Positions 6,718 to 10,885 of a stretch of 10,885 nucleotides of DNA are shown here, piece by piece. The stretch comes from Acidobacteriaceae bacterium. Its GTDB lineage: Bacteria > Acidobacteriota > Terriglobia > Terriglobales > Acidobacteriaceae. A model generated the notes under the pieces. That model saw only the letters and a list, made by a program, of their open reading frames with translations. It was not told the origin of the DNA and ran no database searches. The DNA lies in NCBI GenBank assembly GCA_003165455.1, contig PLUJ01000306.1:1872-12756 (forward strand). The letters run 5' to 3'. Positions within the stretch are counted from its first letter, which is position 1; every line of letters begins with the position of its first letter. The position numbers and the translations under genes were made by a program.

Positions 6718-6792
6718 CTAAGGATGCGGCCGGGAACGGGCTAAAAGAGTCTGTAGAATACGCAGTTGAAACTAGCTGGGTGGGTATATCCG

Positions 6793-7836
6793 GTGACTGA
6801 CACTGCGACGATTCGACAGGGTAGCTTGAGACCTCCGCACTCGATCACAGAGATCGACATCCTGTGGATTACGGCCGGCCTCGGCTGTGATGGGGACACA
6901 ATTGCCATGACGGCAGCAACCCAGCCAAGCATCGAAGATATCGTCATGGGAGCGATGCCGTGGATCCCGAAAGTCCATTTCCACAATCCTTTCCTTGCCT
7001 ATAAGAATGGGAATGATTTTCTTCTCCCGTTCCATCTTGCTGCTGAAGGTAAACTCGCGCCCTTTATTCTTGTGGTCGAAGGCTCGATTCCAAACGAACA
7101 AAATAAGGATGAAGGTTATTGGGCGTCCATGGGCACCGATCCGAAAACAGGTCAGCCGATTACGACCTGTGAGTGGATTGATCGGCTGGCACCCCTAGCA
7201 TGGGGAGTTGTGGCGGCCGGGACCTGTGCGACGTACGGTGGCATCCACGCGATGGAAGGGAATCCTACCGGGTGCATGGGACTTCCTGACTATCTGGGGT
7301 GGCGGTGGAAATCGACTGCGAATATTCCCATCGTGTGCGTGCCGGGATGCCCTGTCCAACCTGACAATTTCATGGAGACTTTGCTCTACCTTCTTCATAT
7401 GGCTGCCGGGCGTGCACCGATGATTCCGCTGGATGATGCATTGCGTCCCACGTGGCTCTTTGGCGCCACGGTCCACGAAGGTTGCGATCGCGGCGGTTAT
7501 TACGAACAGGGAGAGTTTGCGGAAGAGTACGGCTCGAAACTGTGCATTGTGAAGTTGGGCTGCTGGGGGCCGGTGGTGCAGTGCAATGTTGGCAAACGCG
7601 GCTGGATGGGCGGGATTGGCGGCTGTCCTAACATTGGTGGAATATGTATTGGATGCACCATGCCTGGATTCCCGGATAAATTCATGCCGTTCATGGACCA
7701 GCCACCGGGTTCGCTGTTGTCATCCAGCGCGGTGATGACATACGGACGGGCGATTCATGCTTTGCGCAGGTTTACTCAAGCGTCATTAAATAAAGAACCG
7801 AGTTGGCGGCGTAAAGGTACGAAACCAAAACCCTAG
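6793..7836 (+). CDS. hhyS: [NiFe]-hydrogenase small subunit, group 1h type (copy 1)
   Basis: 347 aa from GTG 6793; a TTG at 6766 in the same frame would add nine residues. GTG is preferred because the N-terminus then matches that of copy 2 in length and sequence (TATI versus TATV) and GGGTGGG lies upstream. The protein carries the electron-transferring FeS clusters of a hydrogenase. Visible ligands, numbered from the GTG: CDGD (Cys32, Asp35), where Asp replaces the usual second Cys of the proximal cluster as in actinobacterial-type enzymes; GTCATYGG (Cys145); CVPGCP (Cys182, Cys186); VHEGC (His228, Cys231), Cys251 and Cys257 for the distal cluster; and Cys264, Cys278, Cys285 and Cys288 in the medial region (GGICIGCTMPGFPDKF). 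There is no Tat signal, as expected for group 1h. The next gene is a histidine kinase rather than a large subunit, which is odd. Length is normal and nothing looks broken. Confidence 0.92.
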   Translation: MTDTATIRQGSLRPPHSITEIDILWITAGLGCDGDTIAMTAATQPSIEDIVMGAMPWIPKVHFHNPFLAYKNGNDFLLPFHLAAEGKLAPFILVVEGSIPNEQNKDEGYWASMGTDPKTGQPITTCEWIDRLAPLAWGVVAAGTCATYGGIHAMEGNPTGCMGLPDYLGWRWKSTANIPIVCVPGCPVQPDNFMETLLYLLHMAAGRAPMIPLDDALRPTWLFGATVHEGCDRGGYYEQGEFAEEYGSKLCIVKLGCWGPVVQCNVGKRGWMGGIGGCPNIGGICIGCTMPGFPDKFMPFMDQPPGSLLSSSAVMTYGRAIHALRRFTQASLNKEPSWRRKGTKPKP

Positions 7837-7871
7837 AACGGCTCGCACCAGCGATCTATCGAGGCCTAATT

Positions 7872-9482
7872 ATGATCTCTACTAGGAAGGCCGAACCGAT
7901 GGCGTCAGACGCCGCTCTGGAGCCCGGCCACTCAAGCATGTCTCCGCAAGAGGCAGAGAATCTCCTCGTAGATCTTGCCGCCGTTTTTCTCAGCAACTCC
8001 ACGCAGCCTAATGCCTCCTCCAATCTGTTCGGCGACGAAGAGCCGGAAGAGCAGTTGCCGAAGGCGAACGAACTTTACAAAGCCCTGGTCGAGCAGATTC
8101 CTGCTGTGATTTTCATGGCGCATCTGGACGGTGGAATTGGCGAAGCCTACGTAAGCCCGCAAATCGAAGCGACGCTTGGCTTTTCGCAAGAGGAGTGGTT
8201 GGAAGATCCCATTCGCTGGTATCAGCAGATTCATCCTGAAGACAAAGCGCGTTGGAGCGTCGAGGCTGCTCAAATGTTTTTGTCGGGCACGGCGCTTCGG
8301 TCCTCGTATCGTGTCCTGGCGCGAGATGGCCGCGTGGTGTGGTTTCATTGCGAAGCCAAAATGATTCGCCGCAAGGATGGGCGCCCATGGTTTATCCACG
8401 GTGTGGGTTTCGATATCACTGAACTCAAGCGGATCGAAGAAGCGTTGCAGGAAGAACGCAACGTTGTGTCGGCAATCCTGCATACGGTGGGGGCTTTAGT
8501 GGTTGTGCTGGATCCGCAAGGCCGGATCGTTCGTTTCAATCGAGCCTGCGAACAGGTTTCCGGCTATACCTTTGCGGAGGTCGAGAAAAAGTACTTTTGG
8601 GATCTGTGCGGGGCTCCGGAGGAGACAGAACGTTTCAAGATTGTAGTCGAACAACTACGTGCGGAGCATAGCACCAAGGACTATGAGACTTCATGGGTTG
8701 CTCGACATGGATCGAGGAGTCTCATCGCCTGGTCGAGCACCATCCTTCCGGGAGGCGATGGAAGTCCCGCTTACATTATCGCCACCGGTATCGATATTAC
8801 GGAACGCAAGCGGCTTGAGAAGGCGATCCTGGAAATCAGCGCGGATGAGCAGCGGCGTATCGGACAAGATCTTCACGACGGCTTGGGGCAACACCTGACG
8901 GGGATTGCGTTCATGACCAAGGCCCAAGAGCAGAAGCTTACCGAAAAAGGTCTTGCGGAGGCTGCTGAAGCGGCCCGGATCGTGAAGTTGGTGAATGAAG
9001 CCATCAACAAAACTAGAGAACTAGCGCACGGCCTTCTCCCAGTAGTTTCGGAGGCCGACGGTTTGATGTCGGCCCTCAAGCGGTGGTCAGCCGAGGTGGA
9101 AGAGTTGTTCAACATTTCTTGCCGACTGCAAATCGATCAGCCCGTTCTTATCCATGACTCCGCGATGTCCACGCATCTTTATCGAATTGCTCAAGAATCC
9201 GTGAACAATGCAATTAAGCATGGACAAGCCAGGAACATCACAATTAATCTTTCAGCCAGCAACGGGCACGGCACTTTGAAAATCGAAAATGATGGTACAA
9301 GTCTGCTGGAACCTGTTCCGAATGGGTCCGGAATGGGGATGCAAATCATGAACTACCGGGCCCGGATGATTGGTGGATCGCTAAGAGTAGAGAGTCACGT
9401 GAGTGGCGGCATGGTGGTGTCGTGTTTCTTTCCAGTGGCAAAGGACAATCGAGAATTGAAGGGATCCATCGATGATCACTAG
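7872..9482 (+). CDS. Cytoplasmic double-PAS sensor histidine kinase (NarX/DesK-type)
   Basis: 536 aa; ATG 7872 follows the hydrogenase small subunit by 35 bp, with CGAGG upstream, so the two are probably co-transcribed. The first 60 residues are low-complexity and acidic. PAS1 spans about 66-190 (ending GVGFDITELKRIEEAL, a PAC-like tail) and PAS2 about 195-315 (ending ATGIDITERKRLEKA). The dimerisation/phosphotransfer domain is HisKA_3: EQRRIGQDLHDGLGQHLTG, with phosphoacceptor His335. The ATPase domain shows an N-box-like QESVNNAIKHG (441-451), IENDG (471-475) and GSGMGMQIMNYRARMIGG (485-502). There is no membrane segment, so it senses a cytoplasmic signal or protein partner; whether the PAS domains bind haem, flavin or nothing cannot be told. 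It should phosphorylate the overlapping response regulator. Regulatory hydrogenases of the HoxBC/HupUV type signal through soluble PAS kinases (HoxJ/HupT), which makes the position suggestive. Confidence 0.92.
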   Translation: MISTRKAEPMASDAALEPGHSSMSPQEAENLLVDLAAVFLSNSTQPNASSNLFGDEEPEEQLPKANELYKALVEQIPAVIFMAHLDGGIGEAYVSPQIEATLGFSQEEWLEDPIRWYQQIHPEDKARWSVEAAQMFLSGTALRSSYRVLARDGRVVWFHCEAKMIRRKDGRPWFIHGVGFDITELKRIEEALQEERNVVSAILHTVGALVVVLDPQGRIVRFNRACEQVSGYTFAEVEKKYFWDLCGAPEETERFKIVVEQLRAEHSTKDYETSWVARHGSRSLIAWSSTILPGGDGSPAYIIATGIDITERKRLEKAILEISADEQRRIGQDLHDGLGQHLTGIAFMTKAQEQKLTEKGLAEAAEAARIVKLVNEAINKTRELAHGLLPVVSEADGLMSALKRWSAEVEELFNISCRLQIDQPVLIHDSAMSTHLYRIAQESVNNAIKHGQARNITINLSASNGHGTLKIENDGTSLLEPVPNGSGMGMQIMNYRARMIGGSLRVESHVSGGMVVSCFFPVAKDNRELKGSIDDH

Positions 9483-10158
9483 GCGGCCCGGAAATTTCAC
9501 GGCGGGGAAAAAGAAGATACTGGTCGTCGACGATCATCCCATCGTCCGCCAAGGACTGACGCTGCTTATTAATCAAGAGGCCGACCTGGCGGTCTGCGGC
9601 CTGGCCGAGGAGATGCATTCGGGCCTGCGGGCGATCCAGGCGAACCGTCCCGACATTGTGATTTTAGATATCTCGCTCACTGGCCCCGACGGATTGGAGA
9701 TGCTCAAGAACATCCGGATCAATTTCCCACACTTGCCAGTCCTGATTCTCTCGATGCATGATGAGTCAATCTATGCAGAACGCGCTTTACGGGCAGGCGC
9801 GAACGGATACATCATGAAACAGGAAGCTACCGAGAAGGTGTTGGTGGCGCTGCGCCGGATCCTGAACGGCGAGATTTATGTAAGCGACCGTATCTCCAAT
9901 AACATGCTGCAGCACTACGTTCGCGGCGCCAATCTTTCAGAACATTCTTTGCTTGCCGAACTCACCAACCGGGAGTTAGAAGTTTTCCGATTGATCGGGG
10001 ATGGCCGTGGGACCCGTCAGATCGCGGATGTCCTGCATCTTAGCGTCAAGACGGTCGAGTCCTACCAGGCGCATATCAAAGAAAAACTTTCTCTTCGCAG
10101 TGCACGCGAACTCGTGCAACATGCCATTCAGTGGAATGTCACCGAAAAATCCGCTTAA
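9472..10158 (+). CDS. NarL/LuxR-family response regulator
   Basis: 228 aa; ATG 9472 overlaps the kinase stop by 11 bp, with AAGGGA (9459-9464) seven bases upstream, showing tight coupling to the kinase. The receiver domain (about 14-130) has the acidic pair Asp20-Asp21, phosphoacceptor Asp66 (IVILDISLTG), Ser94 and Lys116 (GYIMK). The output domain (about 162-225) is a LuxR-type helix-turn-helix: LTNRELEVFRLIGDGRGTRQIA, then LHLSVKTVESYQAHIKEKL. All key residues are present. It is the cognate partner of the preceding kinase and a likely transcription factor for one or both neighbouring hydrogenase promoters; that target is inferred from position only. Confidence 0.94.
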   Translation: MITRRPGNFTAGKKKILVVDDHPIVRQGLTLLINQEADLAVCGLAEEMHSGLRAIQANRPDIVILDISLTGPDGLEMLKNIRINFPHLPVLILSMHDESIYAERALRAGANGYIMKQEATEKVLVALRRILNGEIYVSDRISNNMLQHYVRGANLSEHSLLAELTNRELEVFRLIGDGRGTRQIADVLHLSVKTVESYQAHIKEKLSLRSARELVQHAIQWNVTEKSA

Positions 10159-10275
10159 CCTTCGCTGGCTCTTTCCCCGCGGCAAGACTCTTTACTCTCC
10201 CTGGAACCCCACTGGTTTTCAAGTTTATATCCTTGATCACGGACAATCGGGCTGAATGGCGGCTGTTCGCGCATA

Positions 10276-10286
10276 GGGGAATCCCC
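10276..10286. promoter_or_regulatory. GGGGAATCCCC palindrome, possible operator
   Basis: Five perfect base pairs around a single central base, about 195 bp upstream of hhyS copy 2 and 118 bp after the response regulator. Symmetric short sites of this size are compatible with binding by a dimeric activator such as a LuxR-type regulator. The assignment is speculative. Confidence 0.3.
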
Positions 10287-10385
10287 GAGGTAATCCGCAG
10301 GACTTTCTTGGGGAGGTAAAACAGGGAGGCTGCCCTTGTTGTCACCTTGAAATAGGTCGAGTCTGATCCGGGTAAGAAATTCAAT

Positions 10386-10438
10386 AAGTTGCAGATTCTG
10401 AAGCTGATCCGCAGCAGAAATTGTGCATGCTGCAACTT
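10386..10438 (+). promoter_or_regulatory. Long stem-loop in the hhyS copy 2 leader
   Basis: The outer arms AAGTTGCAG (10386-10394) and CTGCAACTT (10430-10438) are perfect over 9 bp. Inside, TTCT (10396-10399) / AGAA (10416-10419) and GCTG (10403-10406) / CAGC (10412-10415) form a bulged hairpin with loop ATCCG. It ends 42 bases before the ATG, has no T-tract, and may be an operator or a structured mRNA leader. Confidence 0.5.
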
Positions 10439-10480
10439 GATTTCGGAACTCCGTTTTGATCGGAAAGGGGCATTCCAGCT

Positions 10481-10885
10481 ATGGGAACAGCGACGGTTCC
10501 ATACGGGCGGATGACGCAAAAAGCGCCCGCGGTGAAAGAGGTACATATCCTTTGGATTACCGCCGGACTTGGTTGCGACGGCGATTCGGTCTCGATCACT
10601 GCGGCTACCCAGCCCAGCATTGAAGATGTGTTGTTGGGAGCGATTCCGGGCCTGCCCAGAGTGCATCTCCACAATCCCGTGCTTGCCTATGAGTGCGGCG
10701 ATGACTTTATGAAGTTTTTCTATCAAGCATGGGAAGGCAGGCTGGAACCATTCGTGCTGGTTGTAGAAGGCTCAATTCCAAACGAAAAGATCAAGAAGGA
10801 AGGGTATTGGGCGGCGTTGGGCACCGACCCGAAGACCAAACAGCCAATCACAACTAACGAATGGATTGACCGGCTTGCACCCAAA
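10481..10885 (+). CDS. hhyS: [NiFe]-hydrogenase small subunit, group 1h type (copy 2, 3' end outside window)
   Basis: ATG 10481 is preceded by AAAGGGG (10464-10470); 135 codons are present before the window ends in frame. The N-terminus has no Tat signal. VHILWITAGLGCDGD carries the proximal-cluster Cys32 and Asp35 (CxxD); further family stretches are TAATQPSIED, VLVVEGSIPNE, EGYWA and TTNEWIDRLAP. It aligns with copy 1 from about residue 20 to the window end without gaps and is roughly 70% identical by eye. It differs at E71-C72, where copy 1 has K-N, and at N126, where copy 1 has Cys. The E-C-G-D form of copy 2 looks closer to my recollection of canonical group 1h small subunits, so copy 2 is the better candidate for the catalytic enzyme, whose large subunit gene is expected just downstream. 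The long separate leader suggests independent control. Confidence 0.92.
   Translation, partial: MGTATVPYGRMTQKAPAVKEVHILWITAGLGCDGDSVSITAATQPSIEDVLLGAIPGLPRVHLHNPVLAYECGDDFMKFFYQAWEGRLEPFVLVVEGSIPNEKIKKEGYWAALGTDPKTKQPITTNEWIDRLAPK

Larger units (their letters stand above)
10159..10480 (+). other. Leader/intergenic region before hhyS copy 2
   Basis: I see no gene in these 322 bases. They hold an 11-bp palindrome GGGGAATCCCC (10276-10286), a nearby CTTGGGGAGG (10308-10317), and a long stem-loop at 10386-10438. I found no convincing intrinsic terminator after the response regulator and no confident -35/-10 pair, so copy 2 could be read through from upstream or have its own activator-dependent promoter. 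Confidence 0.5.

Noticed and set aside
6766..6792. TTG start for hhyS copy 1
   Set aside because: It is possible, but GTG 6793 matches the N-terminal length and sequence of copy 2 and has a better upstream purine stretch.
7932..8483. 183-codon minus-strand open frame within the kinase gene
   Set aside because: It is antisense to recognisable PAS domains and has no family features of its own.
10139..10726. 195-codon minus-strand open frame spanning the leader and hhyS copy 2
   Set aside because: It is antisense to a clear hydrogenase gene and has no domain or ribosome site; it is a shadow of the real coding frame.

Overview
The window looks like part of a bacterial chromosome of moderately high GC (by-eye impression), most likely Acidobacteriota. 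The taxonomic guess rests on the group 1h-type (high-affinity, 'actinobacterial-type') [NiFe]-hydrogenase small subunits, the PqqD-like/M50/HlyD export-type proteins and a very small membrane protein with an RY-V-I-KM ending. No 16S or other marker is present, so the phylum is an inference.

Left edge (1-178): the 3' end of a rightward gene whose C-terminus is a pentapeptide repeat (Arg-Pro-Ala-Val-Ala) encoded by a 15-bp tandem repeat. It is followed by a textbook intrinsic terminator. The gene converges on a leftward three-gene operon.

Leftward operon (176-5656, read from right to left): a triple-GAF protein fused through one membrane segment to a HlyD-type periplasmic adaptor; a HlyD/RND-type adaptor lipoprotein; and a protein combining a PqqD-like N-terminus, a multi-pass M50 (site-2-protease) zinc-metalloprotease core and a HlyD-type C-terminus. 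The last two genes overlap by 4 bp (ATGA). All three proteins carry HlyD-like barrel-sandwich modules, yet no inner-membrane pump or outer-membrane channel is visible. A STAS-domain anti-anti-sigma-like gene is divergently transcribed from the shared upstream region, which contains an inverted repeat.

Middle gap (6174-6792): about 300 bp without a convincing gene but with three successive inverted repeats, then a 39-codon small membrane protein gene, then a promoter region with a perfect 14-bp palindrome overlapping a good -10 box.

Right part (6793-10885): a complete group 1h-type [NiFe]-hydrogenase small subunit gene (hhyS copy 1), a cytoplasmic double-PAS histidine kinase of the NarX/DesK type, its NarL/LuxR-type response regulator (11-bp overlap), a 322-bp leader with a long stem-loop, and a second hydrogenase small subunit gene (hhyS copy 2) cut by the window end. 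The two small subunits are roughly 70% identical by eye over the shared part. Copy 1 has no large subunit next to it and instead leads straight into the kinase. The most interesting reading is that a duplicated small subunit plus a two-component system forms a hydrogen- or redox-responsive control module for the hydrogenase operon that begins with copy 2.
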